DNA of 64,000 nucleotides from Armatimonadetes bacterium UBA1398 (GCA_002305165.1 DBQI01000028.1:1-64000); one strand, 5' to 3'; shown: positions 8,330 to 18,130, counted from the first letter of the stretch. Numbers and translations are program-made. The notes: generated by a model from the sequence alone, not told the origin.

Positions 8330-11300
8330 TCAGGCCGGCCCGGCCTCGCCGGGGAGGGTCGCGTGGCTGGGTTGGTTCGGCCCCAGCGGCCTGCTCTGGC
8401 GCTCGATGTAGTCCGGCCAGAGCGGGCAGTTGAGATCGATCCAGGTCTTCACCCGCGCCATCTCGTCGCGGCTCAGCGCCACCTCGTGGTGGCCCGCGTT
8501 CAGCACCGACCACAGCGGGCTCTTCAGCGTGCCGAAGCTCAGGGGCGACAGCTTCTCGCACCCGCCCGAGTTCCAGCCGCAGTCCAGGTAGTGCACCAGC
8601 CCTCGGGTGATGAGGGTCCGGTAGCTCGTGGGGACCCGCTCGGCGTTGAGGTCGCCTCGGAGGTCCAGCCCCTTGGGGTGGCTCTCGTTGTGGCATGAGA
8701 CGCAGTTCGCGTCCCACACGGGCTGGACGATCCGCTCATAGCTGAAGGGCTCGCCGCCCCACTCGGGTGTCTGCATCTCGACGGGCGACCGGAACATCGC
8801 CTCGGCCTGGGTGACGGGCGGCGCCTCGACCCGGTCCTCGTGGCAGCCGATGCAGCTCCGAGCCTCGCCCGGCTGCAGGTGAACCATGCTCCGCATGCGC
8901 TGGATCTCGTTGAGGTCCTCATCGAGGGCTTGGAAGTAGAGGACCTTCCCCGCGGGCGCAGTGAAGCTCGCCGAGCCGTCCTCATCCACCGGCACCAGCC
9001 CCAAGGGGGCTTTGGCGACGTAGGTGGGCCAGCCGTAGGGGCCCGAGACGACGTCGACGGGCGAGGCGTACCACTTCACGAAGTCCTCGTGGTCGCGGTT
9101 GGGGTCCATGTGCAGGTTGTGCCGGACCTCCTCGACGACGCGCAGCCACTTCACGGAGCCGCGTTCGACGTCCTCGCCCAGCCCCCGGTAGACATCCATG
9201 AGGACGAAGCGGCCCGTCTCCTCCGCCTGCCCCGCGACGGCGTCGGGGATGATGGGCGGGAGCGGCCGGGGCGCCAGCGGGATGGGCCCCATGCTCCCGT
9301 AGACGGGGTCGAGGTGGAGGATCTCGCGGTTGCCGTAGCGGTCGATGACGTAGAGGCCGAAGCGGTCCTCGGCGGCGTGGGAGACGAGGAAGAGGTCTCG
9401 GGAGATGGGGTACGGGTCGCGGAAGCACTCGGTCCGAGGCCACATCCCCGGCCACGGCACCTCGGGGGTGATGGAGGTGATCGCCGCGGGGTTGAAGCGC
9501 CCCTTGCTGAGGTCGAGGAGAGCAATGGGGCCGTTGATGTCGCCGAAGTGGCTGACGAGGGTGCAGGCGATCTCCTGGGTACCAGGCACCTCGCGGCCGC
9601 TCGCGTAGCCGTTGGGCTGGATGATGGTATTCCCGAAGACGAGCTCGGGCCGGGTGCCATCGGGGTTGGTGGCCCAGAGGGTCTGAGTGAAGTCGGCGCC
9701 CTTGTCGATGTACTCCCAGCGGGTCCAGATGATCCGGCCATCGTTCATGACCGACGGCGCCCACTCGCTCAGGGAGGAGAAGGAGAGGGGCCGGAGGTCG
9801 GAGCCGTCGGGGGCCATGCGGAAGAGGACGGCCGAGGCGCCGCGGAAGCAGAAGACGCGCGCGGTGCAGCGGGTGGAGATGAAGGCGAGGTCGCCGTCGG
9901 GTAGCGGGCAGGGGTAGTAGTCGTGGAAGGGCCCGTCGGTGAGCTGGGTTAGGCCGCGTCCATCGGGGTTCATGGCCATGAGGTGGTAGAAGCCATCGGC
10001 CGCGGGCCGGTAGCCGAAGTAGACGCGCTGTTGGGCGAAGTCGGGTATGGGGTCGCGGGCGATGCCGCCGGCGGAGTCGAAGAGGACGGTGCGGCTCCGC
10101 TGGCTGACGGCGAGGCCGTTCTCCCAGGGGATCTCAAGCACGCACACGCCGCCCCCGGGGCGGAAGGGCGCGTCCGTGTAGTCCGTGTAGATATGGGAGG
10201 GCTCGAAGGGATGGCGCTCGACGTAGAGGATCCGCTGCAGGGGCGCCAAGTCGGGGTCGCGCAGGAAGATCTCTCGCTTGAGCAGTCGGGCGCGGAAGAA
10301 GAGGTCGCGGGGGTCGGCGTCTCCTGCGGCGCGCTCGGTCTCGAGGTCACGGAGCCGCCGGGCCTCGTCGGTCAGCCGCACGCCCCTCGCGCTGAGCCGC
10401 CGCAGCAGCTCGCCGGCCATGTCCAGGGCGCGCTTCGCGGGGTCGTAGGCGAGAAGCTGGATCGTGTAGGTGGTCCCCTGCCAATCGACGGAGGCGGTTC
10501 CCGCGACGCCGAGGGACCCCGGCGCCAGGTCGACCCTCGGCTGTGGCGCCTCGCCACCCACGCGGCTCACCCGGACCTCGAAGCCTCCCTGGCCATCGGG
10601 CTGGGCCGCGAGGCCGATAGGGGCGAGCCGGGCGTTCACGGCGCGCCCAAGGGCGGAGGTATGGTGGCCGCCGAAGCCCAGGCCGATGCGCAGTCCCAGG
10701 GCGTCGGCGTCGGGCAGAACGTCGAGGGGGACCCGAGCTTCCATCACCACGCCGCCAGCCTCGCCCAGGGCGATGGCCGCCTCGACGGGGCGCTCGGTCC
10801 AAAGGTCCACGTCGGGCTGGTGGACCCGGAGGACGACTTGCTGATCCTGAAGCTCCAGGCAGACGTTCGCGGACCAGTCGGCGGTGGAGATGAGGATCAG
10901 GCGGCCCTGGAGGAGCCGGTTCGCCTCGAGGGCGAGGCAGAGGTCACCCCCGTGGACGCAGGCGCGGAGGCGGTGCTCGACGAGAGCGCCGTCCTGGAAG
11001 TCGTCAGCCGCGGCGACTCGGACGGCGCCCGTGGAGGCCTGGGCCCACTCCCGCGGGCCGATGGAGCCGTCGATGTCGGGCGCGTCGCCGAGGGGCGGGA
11101 TGGGGATGAAGTCGTCGGGGACGTGCCGCGGGTACTCGGTGACGCGTCCGTTGTACGGCACGAGCCCGGGATCGAGGTCGGCGTAGCCGAAGGTCTTCAG
11201 CCACGCGTGCTCCTCGGCGACGAAGGCGTAGCGGAGGAGCTCCTCCTCGCTCAGCGCACGCGGCTCGGGGGGCATTAGCGCGGCCTGGGCGACGGCGTCG

Positions 11301-12361
11301 GAGATGGGATCGGGGCCGCCGTAGATCTCGAGCTCGTCGATACGCGGCTCGCCCACCGCTTCGTCGATGGCGACGCGGACCCAGCGGGCACGAACGGGCT
11401 GGAAGCCTATGACACGGCGTTCGTGCAGGGGTGACTCGATGGTGGCGGCGGTGGCCCAGGCGGGGTCGTCGGAGTCATCGGCATAGGTCGTCGCGGCGAG
11501 GATACGAGCGCGGCCCGTGGCGCGATCCGTGTAGGCGCCCGAGTTGTCGTTGCCGAGTGCGACCTGGTAGACCCACCGCTCGGCGCCGAGATCGATCTCG
11601 GCCCAGCCCGTGGAAGCGTCGGCGATCCAGCTCCGGTCATTGCCCCCGCGGCCGTCGTTGAGATGGGCCACCCGATGTAGGGGGTTCGCGCCGTCAGCCA
11701 GGACCGATGAGGCGCTCGCTTCCCCGTCGAGAGCGAGGTTCGCGTGGCCATGCTCGTTCACGCGCGGCGCATCGAGGACGGCTTGAGGGGCGCGGCCGGG
11801 CAGGGGCGGAGGAGGAGGCAGAGCAGGCGCGCCGGAGCTGCCCGGCGCGCGGAAGGCGGCCTCCAGGGCCGAGGTCCACTCTGCCCCATCCAGGGAGACG
11901 AGCACCTGGACTCGCGCGGGCACTCTGTCCGTGAAGCTGCCGTTGCGGTCGCGGCTGAGGACGACGAGGCCGATCTCGGCGGGTTCGGGCAACTCGATCT
12001 GGGCCCACTCTCCGGCGGCGCCGGCGGCGACCCAGCTACAGGCGTTGCCGTAGAGGCCGTCGTTGAGATGCTCGACGGCGTGGGCGGAGTAGCCGGTGAT
12101 GACGGACGAGGCGGAGGCCACGGCGCCGGGGCCGACGGCCAGGTTCGACTCGCCGCCGGGGGCATAGAGCTCGAGCTCGTCGAGGCAGGGCGCCATGCCG
12201 TCAAGGGAGCCGTCGAGGACGATCCGCACGTACCGGGCCGTGACGGGTGGATCCAGGGCCAATCGGTTCGGCTCGGCGGGACGGAAAAGCTCCGCCGCGC
12301 TCGCCGAGGCTGCGAGGGCTAGCAGCAGCAGTGAAGCGCTGAGGATAGGACGCGCGCGCAC
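8330..12361 (-). CDS. large secreted di-heme protein: two discoidin domains, CBM9-like domain, hydrazine-synthase-alpha-like propeller and cytochrome c tail
   Basis: A 1343-residue exported protein (signal peptide PILSASLLLLALAASASA). Residues about 25-180 and 200-350 are F5/8-type-C (discoidin) domains with LALDG/LNDG motifs; about 395-610 resembles a CBM9/DOMON carbohydrate-binding domain (DIDGSIGPREW). About 740-1130 is a TolB-like propeller related to the middle domain of hydrazine synthase alpha (GFYHLMAMNPDGRGLTQLT, then DYYPCPLPDGDLAFIST). Two CxxCH haem sites follow at about 1170 (CIGCHE) and 1220 (CVSCHN), then a cytochrome-like end. Hydrazine synthesis is not implied; such proteins are widespread in planctomycetes-like genomes and poorly characterised. 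The GTG at 12361 has GGGAG 8 nt upstream and is preferred over GTG 12370. Confidence 0.85.
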   Translation of the reverse strand: MRARPILSASLLLLALAASASAAELFRPAEPNRLALDPPVTARYVRIVLDGSLDGMAPCLDELELYAPGGESNLAVGPGAVASASSVITGYSAHAVEHLNDGLYGNACSWVAAGAAGEWAQIELPEPAEIGLVVLSRDRNGSFTDRVPARVQVLVSLDGAEWTSALEAAFRAPGSSGAPALPPPPPLPGRAPQAVLDAPRVNEHGHANLALDGEASASSVLADGANPLHRVAHLNDGRGGNDRSWIADASTGWAEIDLGAERWVYQVALGNDNSGAYTDRATGRARILAATTYADDSDDPAWATAATIESPLHERRVIGFQPVRARWVRVAIDEAVGEPRIDELEIYGGPDPISDAVAQAALMPPEPRALSEEELLRYAFVAEEHAWLKTFGYADLDPGLVPYNGRVTEYPRHVPDDFIPIPPLGDAPDIDGSIGPREWAQASTGAVRVAAADDFQDGALVEHRLRACVHGGDLCLALEANRLLQGRLILISTADWSANVCLELQDQQVVLRVHQPDVDLWTERPVEAAIALGEAGGVVMEARVPLDVLPDADALGLRIGLGFGGHHTSALGRAVNARLAPIGLAAQPDGQGGFEVRVSRVGGEAPQPRVDLAPGSLGVAGTASVDWQGTTYTIQLLAYDPAKRALDMAGELLRRLSARGVRLTDEARRLRDLETERAAGDADPRDLFFRARLLKREIFLRDPDLAPLQRILYVERHPFEPSHIYTDYTDAPFRPGGGVCVLEIPWENGLAVSQRSRTVLFDSAGGIARDPIPDFAQQRVYFGYRPAADGFYHLMAMNPDGRGLTQLTDGPFHDYYPCPLPDGDLAFISTRCTARVFCFRGASAVLFRMAPDGSDLRPLSFSSLSEWAPSVMNDGRIIWTRWEYIDKGADFTQTLWATNPDGTRPELVFGNTIIQPNGYASGREVPGTQEIACTLVSHFGDINGPIALLDLSKGRFNPAAITSITPEVPWPGMWPRTECFRDPYPISRDLFLVSHAAEDRFGLYVIDRYGNREILHLDPVYGSMGPIPLAPRPLPPIIPDAVAGQAEETGRFVLMDVYRGLGEDVERGSVKWLRVVEEVRHNLHMDPNRDHEDFVKWYASPVDVVSGPYGWPTYVAKAPLGLVPVDEDGSASFTAPAGKVLYFQALDEDLNEIQRMRSMVHLQPGEARSCIGCHEDRVEAPPVTQAEAMFRSPVEMQTPEWGGEPFSYERIVQPVWDANCVSCHNESHPKGLDLRGDLNAERVPTSYRTLITRGLVHYLDCGWNSGGCEKLSPLSFGTLKSPLWSVLNAGHHEVALSRDEMARVKTWIDLNCPLWPDYIERQSRPLGPNQPSHATLPGEAGPA

Positions 12362-12492
12362 GTGGATCACTCCCGGCGTGGTGCGTGGATCTGTGCCGGG
12401 TGTATTGGCCGGAGCGGCGGGCGGTTCCTTGCTGGGCGGAGGTTCGGCGGAACAGCCGGGTGAAACGCCCGGCCGCTAAGGGGGCATCTACC

Positions 12493-15252
12493 ATGCTGAC
12501 CACCGTCCTGCTCGTGACGACCTCTCTCTGCGCCGCGCCTGTGGAGCTCTCCACCAACCACTTCCGCCTCCTCCTCGGACCCGATGCCACTCTGCAAGGC
12601 TTCGTAGACACGGCAGCGGGCCACGACTACGCAGCGGCGCCGGAGGAGAATGCGGTCTTCTGGGCCATGGCGGGTGGCGCGACGGTGCCGGCGACGGCCC
12701 TCAAGCGCGCGGGCCGGATGCTCCGGGTGGAGTTTGGTCACGCCGGCAGCATGACGTTGGCCGTGCAGGAGGGCGTGAACATCCTCACGCTGACCCTGCA
12801 GGGGGTGACGGGGGAGTCCGTCGAGTCGGTGGCTCTGTGCGACCTCCCGACGAGCCTCCCCGAGAGCCTGGACGCCCCCTTCGTCGCTTGCGCCCTGGCG
12901 CGGAACAACCGAACGAACGTGGCTGCGGTGCCCGGCCCGACAGCGCGACTCGCGGCGGTGGCATACGCGGATCTCGGGTTCGCGGGGGCGTCGGTGGCGC
13001 TCATTGGCTGTCCCCCGGAGCGGATGCGCGCGATCCTCCAGGAGGCTATCCTCGGCGCGCCCGAGGTGCCGACATCGGCCCTCGGTGGACCCTTCGCTCT
13101 CGACGATCCCCGGACCCGAAGCTCCTACATCTTCAACTTCGGGGGGCTCACCGAGGAGACGGCGGACGAGTGGATCGAGAAGGCCCGCTCGCTGGGGTTC
13201 GACCAGATCCATATCCACGGCGGCCCCTCCATCGGGAGCGCCTTCCGTTTCGGCGACTGCGCCCTAGACCCGGCGGTCTACCCCGAGGGGCGGGCGAGCC
13301 TGCGTCGAGCCATCGACCGCATCCATGAGGCGGGCATCCTGGTCGGGATGCAGCCCTATGCCTTCTTCGTGTCGAAGGAGAGTCCGTGGGTCACCCCCGT
13401 GCCGGATCCGGGTTTGGCGGCGAAGGCGGCGTTCACCCTCGCTGCCGACGTGGCCCCTGGCGATGTCGAGGTGCCTGTGGCGGAATCCACGGCGGGTGTG
13501 TCAACGATCACCGGGTTCTTCGAGCGGAACAGCGTGACACTCCGGGTGGAGGAGGAGTTGATCGTCTTCACAGGGGTCAGCGCCGAGCCGCCCTATCGGT
13601 TCACGGGCTGCCAGCGGGGCGCCTATGGGACAACGGCGTCGGCTCATCCTGCGGGCGAGAAGGCCTACCATCTCCAGGAGTGCTTCGGGCTGTTCCTACC
13701 CGACCCCCACTCGCCGCTATTCCAGGAGGTCGCCCAAGCGACGGCTGACTTCGTGAATGAGTGCGGTTTCGACGCGATCTACTTCGACGCGCTCGACGGG
13801 GAGGACACCCTAGGCGGCGCGGAGCGCTCGTGGCACTACGGCTCGGGGTACGTCTACGAGGTGCTGAATCGGCTGAACCGGCCCGTCATCGTGGAGATGA
13901 GCACCTTCTACCATCACCTGTGGCCCGTGCGCTCCCGGCTGGGCGCATGGGACCACCCGAATCGCTGCCACAAGCAGTTCATTGACGCTCACGTAGCGGC
14001 GAATCTGCCCCATGAGCGAATGTTCCTGCTGAGCAACCTGGGATGGTGGGCCTTCGTGTGCTCCGGCGCGCCCGAGGTCGAGGCGACCTATCCCGACGAC
14101 ATCGAGTACCTCTGCGCCAAGGCGCTGGCCAAGGACAGCGGCCTCAGCCTGACCAGCTATGAAGTGGGCATGCCCCTCCACCGGCGTCTGGCCGACGTGA
14201 TGCGGCGGTGGCAAGGGTTCCGGCGTGAGCATGGCCTCTCGCCCGAGGCGCTCGCCGCCCTGGCGGAGCCGGGGGCGGAGTTCACCCTGCGGGGCGAGGG
14301 GGCCGAGGCGACGGTCCACCCTGTCGCGGCCACCACGGCCAGGGTAACGGATGGGAGCGCGGAGATCGCCCTGGCGAACCCCTATGAGGCCCAAGCGCCC
14401 TTCGTCCGCATCGAGGCCCTGCACGGCTGCGCGCCCTGGGATGACCCGAATGGGGTCACCCTCATCGACCCCGCGGACATGGGGGCGCTGACCGCCTCGG
14501 AGGCCGCGCCCGGGGTGACGATGACTGCCTCGACGGCGTCGGACCTCACCCCCACCGGCGACTCGACCTTCGCCCTGGAGATGGCGAGCGAGCGTGAGGA
14601 GGCCTTCGGCTCGTGGGCGCGTCTGACGAGAGCCTTCGACCCGCCCCTGGACCTGGGTGACCGGCAGGCCCTGGGGCTGTGGGTCTATGGCGATGGCCAG
14701 GGGGAGCTGCTGAACCTCCAGCTACGGAGCCCGGACCACATCACGCGCTCCATGGCGGAACGGTACGTCACGGTGGACTTCGAGGGATGGCGGTACTTCG
14801 AGCTGATCGAGCCCGATGCCGACCGTTGGGCGGGCATGGGGTGGCCGTACGGGCATCCGTACTATATCTACCGGGAGTACCCGAGCTTCGGGGCTATCCG
14901 GTCCATCGACGTGTGGTGCAACGGCCTTCCGCCGGGCGGGAGGTGCCGGGTTCTCGTGAGCGCGGTGCGGGCTCTGCCGCTGCGCCCGGTGCGGGTGGAG
15001 GGAGTGGAGATCGCGTCGGACGGGCAGAGGCTGGCGCTGGACGCTACGCTGGAGACGAACAGCTTCCTGGAGCTAACGCCGGAAGGCGCGGTGACGACCT
15101 ACGACCGTTGGGGGAACGTCCTCGGTGAGTACGCCGCGCTGAGCGGCTGGGTGGCGCCGAGCGGCGAGTCATCGCTGAGCGTTGCCCTGAAGGGCGAGGG
15201 CTCCCCTCGGGCGCGGGTGAGGGTTAGTGTGACGGGCCCGGCGCTGGAGTGA
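12493..15252 (+). CDS. secreted glycoside-hydrolase-like protein with C-terminal carbohydrate-binding domain
   Basis: A 919-residue protein with signal peptide MLTTVLLVTTSLCAAP. Residues about 17-210 look like a beta-sandwich N-domain (VELSTNHFRLLLGPDATLQGF), followed by a probable TIM barrel from about 225 to 590: GFDQIHIHGG, GILVGMQPYAFF, a stretch ending in FDAIYFDALDGED (acidic residues in the position of a catalytic Asp) and later IVEMSTFYHHL. Residues about 690-850 resemble a CBM11-type domain (LTRAFDPPLDLGDRQALGLWVYGDG). I cannot assign a GH family. The ribosome-binding site is AAGGGGG. It is transcribed divergently from the di-heme gene and its 3' end overlaps the convergent gene by 29 bp. 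Confidence 0.75.
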   Translation: MLTTVLLVTTSLCAAPVELSTNHFRLLLGPDATLQGFVDTAAGHDYAAAPEENAVFWAMAGGATVPATALKRAGRMLRVEFGHAGSMTLAVQEGVNILTLTLQGVTGESVESVALCDLPTSLPESLDAPFVACALARNNRTNVAAVPGPTARLAAVAYADLGFAGASVALIGCPPERMRAILQEAILGAPEVPTSALGGPFALDDPRTRSSYIFNFGGLTEETADEWIEKARSLGFDQIHIHGGPSIGSAFRFGDCALDPAVYPEGRASLRRAIDRIHEAGILVGMQPYAFFVSKESPWVTPVPDPGLAAKAAFTLAADVAPGDVEVPVAESTAGVSTITGFFERNSVTLRVEEELIVFTGVSAEPPYRFTGCQRGAYGTTASAHPAGEKAYHLQECFGLFLPDPHSPLFQEVAQATADFVNECGFDAIYFDALDGEDTLGGAERSWHYGSGYVYEVLNRLNRPVIVEMSTFYHHLWPVRSRLGAWDHPNRCHKQFIDAHVAANLPHERMFLLSNLGWWAFVCSGAPEVEATYPDDIEYLCAKALAKDSGLSLTSYEVGMPLHRRLADVMRRWQGFRREHGLSPEALAALAEPGAEFTLRGEGAEATVHPVAATTARVTDGSAEIALANPYEAQAPFVRIEALHGCAPWDDPNGVTLIDPADMGALTASEAAPGVTMTASTASDLTPTGDSTFALEMASEREEAFGSWARLTRAFDPPLDLGDRQALGLWVYGDGQGELLNLQLRSPDHITRSMAERYVTVDFEGWRYFELIEPDADRWAGMGWPYGHPYYIYREYPSFGAIRSIDVWCNGLPPGGRCRVLVSAVRALPLRPVRVEGVEIASDGQRLALDATLETNSFLELTPEGAVTTYDRWGNVLGEYAALSGWVAPSGESSLSVALKGEGSPRARVRVSVTGPALE

Positions 15253-16666
15253 TGGACTCGAGAAGCTGATCGAGGAGAGCGAGCCGCTCGCCGGGCCAGG
15301 TGAGATCGACGGTCAGGACGCCGCCAGCCCAGGCCACCGCGAGCACCTGGCGGCCCGCTTCCGCGTTCGTCACCGAGAGGGACTCCATTCCGGCGAGGAG
15401 GCCCCGGGCCGGCTCGCCCTCCATGAGGGCCGCCAGGGCCACCGAAGCCGACGCCCCCTCCCCTCCCCCCGCGGCGATCAAGGCCGTGCCCTCGGGCCCC
15501 GTTAGCCGCAGGACCTCGCCCATTTCGGATACATCCCACCCGGGGGGCACTCCGACGGTGAAGGGCGCCGCGGGGTGCCGCGCAACGCGCCACTCGGAAG
15601 CTGTGGCCTCAGCGGAGGGCTCGACCACGCCCTCCCTCGCGATGGCGCGCGCGAGGGGAACGAGGTCGCGGAGCAGCTCGGGGAAGCTGGGGATGCCCCT
15701 GGGGCGGCTGAGCCGGGGAACGATCACCTCGGGCGGGACGGCCAGGCCGAAGGCAGCAACCCGCACCTGGCCCCCCGACGGCCACACGATGGCATCTCCA
15801 TCGGGCGAGGCTCGCCAGCCCTCGGCGTCGTGGGCGACGGGCCGGAGGACGTCGCCCGCCCAGGTAACTGAGAGGACCTCCCCCCTATGGCCGACGAGCA
15901 CACGCTGGCCCCACTGCCCCACGGCGATGGAATCGGGCGTCCACGGAAGCGCGAGGGTGGAGACGGTGCTGGTCACGAGGTCGACCCGGCGCAACTCCGC
16001 ACCGACGGTGAGAGCCAGCCGACATCCGCAACCGGAGAGGGCGGCCCGATCCGCCTCTTCGGTGAAGAAGGCAGTGGCCTCCCCCACCGCACGGACCTCA
16101 ACGGCCCTCTGCCCGTGGAGAAGGAGCCGGTCTCCCCGGTCGGAGATCCCGATGGCCCGGAAGGGCCCGCCGGCGATGAGCTCGTGGCCTTCGCCCATCG
16201 CTAGGAACGCTCTGCCCCCGCTATCGAGGGCGACGATGCGGGAGGGTTCGGCGGAGAGGGCGACGGTGGCTATGGCGGCGCCCGGTTCCAGCCCCAGGAG
16301 GGGCGCTAGGTCAGCGGGCCCGCCCAGGGCGGTCGGCACGAGAAGGTTGCCCCCCACGGCGAGCAGCCGGCCGTCGGAGCTTCGTTCGATGGGCCCTTCC
16401 TCGGGGCACAGGGTCAGGACTCGGGCATCGGCGCCATCCCACCGGCAAGTGACGAGGTCGGCGCCGTCCGGGCGAGGCACGAGGAAGGCGAGCTGCCGTC
16501 CCCCGTCCCAGCACACGGGGCGCTCGCCCTCGGCGACCGTCCACGCCGTCCAGTCCGAGGCGGCGGGCCACGTCGCGAGGACGGTGATCAGGAGCGCGAG
16601 GCTACTCGATGGGCGGGATGACCTCGAAGCTCCCGTCGGTGTAGAGCACGAGCCTGCCCTGGTCAT
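15224..16666 (-). CDS. exported propeller-like protein of unknown function
   Basis: About 480 residues. A basic stretch and hydrophobic helix (SSSLALLITVLATWPAASD) suggest a signal peptide or anchor. Residues about 40-330 contain repeating strands with GISDRGDRLLLHGQR, LSGCGCRLALTV and ASPDGDAIVWPSGGQV, the rhythm of a WD40/TolB-type propeller. The last 130 residues form a separate alpha/beta domain (FTVGVPPGWDVSEMGEVLRLTGPEGTAL is split here as PPGWDVSEMGEV and LRLTGPEGTALI) reminiscent of the PsbP/DUF1795 style. The start is uncertain: ATG 16666 overlaps the upstream gene by about 65 bp, while a CTG near 16589 would give no overlap but has no clear ribosome-binding site. Confidence 0.6.
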   Translation of the reverse strand: MTRAGSCSTPTGASRSSRPSSSLALLITVLATWPAASDWTAWTVAEGERPVCWDGGRQLAFLVPRPDGADLVTCRWDGADARVLTLCPEEGPIERSSDGRLLAVGGNLLVPTALGGPADLAPLLGLEPGAAIATVALSAEPSRIVALDSGGRAFLAMGEGHELIAGGPFRAIGISDRGDRLLLHGQRAVEVRAVGEATAFFTEEADRAALSGCGCRLALTVGAELRRVDLVTSTVSTLALPWTPDSIAVGQWGQRVLVGHRGEVLSVTWAGDVLRPVAHDAEGWRASPDGDAIVWPSGGQVRVAAFGLAVPPEVIVPRLSRPRGIPSFPELLRDLVPLARAIAREGVVEPSAEATASEWRVARHPAAPFTVGVPPGWDVSEMGEVLRLTGPEGTALIAAGGGEGASASVALAALMEGEPARGLLAGMESLSVTNAEAGRQVLAVAWAGGVLTVDLTWPGERLALLDQLLESITPAPGPSH

Positions 16667-17975
16667 GCCAGGTCTGGGCCTCCTCCAGGATGATGAGGTT
16701 CCGCTTCTGCGCCTCGTTGTCGAAGATTCGGCCCGCCAGCCCTCGGTTGAAGAGGTAGCTGGAAGGGACCTGGTTGCGATTGCGCGGATCGAGGGCGCAG
16801 TGCAGCGCCTCACCGCCGGGCAGGTAGGTGTCCCCGAGGGCGGTGATCCAGAACCACGGGTCACGTCCGGGCACGCCGTGGGCCTCGGGATTGTGGTCCC
16901 AGTGGGGGAGCTGACCGCCGTGGTCGTAGGCGTACTGCATGAGGGCGTTGTAGATGCGCAGCATGTTGGCCTTCGAGGCGTCGATCCCGCCCTCGCCTGG
17001 CTTGCCGAAGCGGAGCAGCATCAGGTTGGCGCCGCTGGTCACGACGAGGGCCCGGCCGTCGGGCATCCACTGGATGTCGTTCGCGAAGGGCCGGGGCAGG
17101 TGCTTGTAGGGCCGCATGATCGTGGTGACCCGCTGGCCGTCCTTGCCATCCTTGTCGGCGATGATCAGATCCTGGCGTCCCACGTCGACGGAATCCTGGA
17201 GCCACGCCAGACGCCCTGTGGAGAGGCTGAAGGCGAAGGAACAGGCGCCGGGGGCGTTCTTCAGGGTGTACACCTTGCGCCAGTCGCCGCCGTTGATGTC
17301 AGCCTCGTAGATCGACGTCTCCAGACCATCCTCGGTGGCGCGCTCCCCGAGAACGCGGATGTGCCGGGGGCTCTGCCACCAGGGCCCAGACGCCTCGGAG
17401 ATGCGGAACCCGTCCTTGGGCTGGGGAAGCTCGCCGAGCAAGCGCATCGTCTTCAGATTGAGGACGAAGACGGCCATATCGGTGGGCCGGGAACGGTCGT
17501 TCGTATAGTGGAGGTAGACCAGCTTCTCGCCATCGGGGGAGACGACCGGCGCGAAGGGGATGTCGCCTCGCGCGAAGCCCTGGATCAGTATGGGCTCGGT
17601 CTGGCCGCTAGGGTCGACCTGGTAGAGCCCCGGCCGCCGCTCAGCGCTAACCCGCTGGGGCACGGCGACGCAGACGATCCGTCCCATCTCGTTCCGCCAA
17701 GTGGGATGGTAGACGAGGGAGGAGTTGGTGATCCGTCGTTCCGTGGAGCCATCCATGCTTCGGACGTAGAGGTCCTGGCTCAGGTCCCCCTGGCCGTGGA
17801 CGGCGTACCGGAGGTAGGCGCACCACGCGCCGTTGCTGGACACGGCTGGCGAGTGCTGTCCCACCGCCGTCATGGGGAGCTCCTCGATCACGGCGAGCCG
17901 ACCCGTCTCCTGGGCCTGGGCGATCCCGAAGCCGAGGGTCAGAAGAAGCGCGCCGGCCAGCTTGGACACGGACAT
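16602..17975 (-). CDS. TolB-like beta-propeller fused to a prepilin-type H-X9-DG domain, secreted
   Basis: A 457-residue exported protein (signal peptide ending GIAQAQ; ribosome-binding site AGGGGA). Residues about 25-315 form a TolB/WD40-like propeller: HSPAVSSNGAWCAYLRY, PVVSPDGEKLVYLHY and NDIQWMPDGRALVVTSG. From about 325 the sequence changes to the soluble domain of DUF1559-type pseudopilins: ASKANMLRIYNALMQYAYD, LHCALDPRN, SSYLFNRGLAG and the exact H-X9-DG motif (H, then DQGRLVLYT, then DG). The prepilin N-terminal helix is absent, so the domain is displayed on a propeller instead of a pilus helix. It is probably cotranscribed with the overlapping gene at 15224-16666. Confidence 0.8.
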   Translation of the reverse strand: MSVSKLAGALLLTLGFGIAQAQETGRLAVIEELPMTAVGQHSPAVSSNGAWCAYLRYAVHGQGDLSQDLYVRSMDGSTERRITNSSLVYHPTWRNEMGRIVCVAVPQRVSAERRPGLYQVDPSGQTEPILIQGFARGDIPFAPVVSPDGEKLVYLHYTNDRSRPTDMAVFVLNLKTMRLLGELPQPKDGFRISEASGPWWQSPRHIRVLGERATEDGLETSIYEADINGGDWRKVYTLKNAPGACSFAFSLSTGRLAWLQDSVDVGRQDLIIADKDGKDGQRVTTIMRPYKHLPRPFANDIQWMPDGRALVVTSGANLMLLRFGKPGEGGIDASKANMLRIYNALMQYAYDHGGQLPHWDHNPEAHGVPGRDPWFWITALGDTYLPGGEALHCALDPRNRNQVPSSYLFNRGLAGRIFDNEAQKRNLIILEEAQTWHDQGRLVLYTDGSFEVIPPIE

Positions 17976-18051
17976 GGATCGATCCCCTTCCGCCTCCGCG
18001 ACAGGCCGCCGATGGCCGTCCGCCTGGAGGCGCTACGAGTATACCATCGGT

Positions 18052-18080
18052 TTGACACTCGCCAGGGCCGGTGGTAGCAT
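18052..18080 (+). promoter_or_regulatory. sigma-70-type promoter upstream of pheT
   Basis: TTGACA at 18052-18057, a 17-bp spacer and TAGCAT at 18075-18080. Transcription would start near 18087, only about 12 nt before the hairpin at 18099. Confidence 0.6.
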
Positions 18081-18098
18081 CCAACCGCACTCTGAAAC

Positions 18099-18130
18099 GG
18101 CGTCGCCTACCCTCTGGGCGACGCCCTTTT
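18099..18130 (+). terminator. terminator-like hairpin in the pheT leader
   Basis: A perfect 9-bp stem (GGCGTCGCC with GGCGACGCC) and a 9-nt loop followed by CTTTT. It sits between the promoter at 18052 and the pheT start at 18164. No gene upstream on this strand needs terminating, because the neighbour is transcribed divergently. It may act as an attenuator or as a 5' stabilising hairpin. Confidence 0.6.

Noticed and set aside
8124..8330. C-terminal fragment of a protein (ending PPRIVEWLMSLG) in the gap between the di-heme gene and the DUF262 gene
   Set aside because: The frame mostly overlaps the di-heme gene in antisense-like phase and shows no family; I regard the intergenic part as chance.
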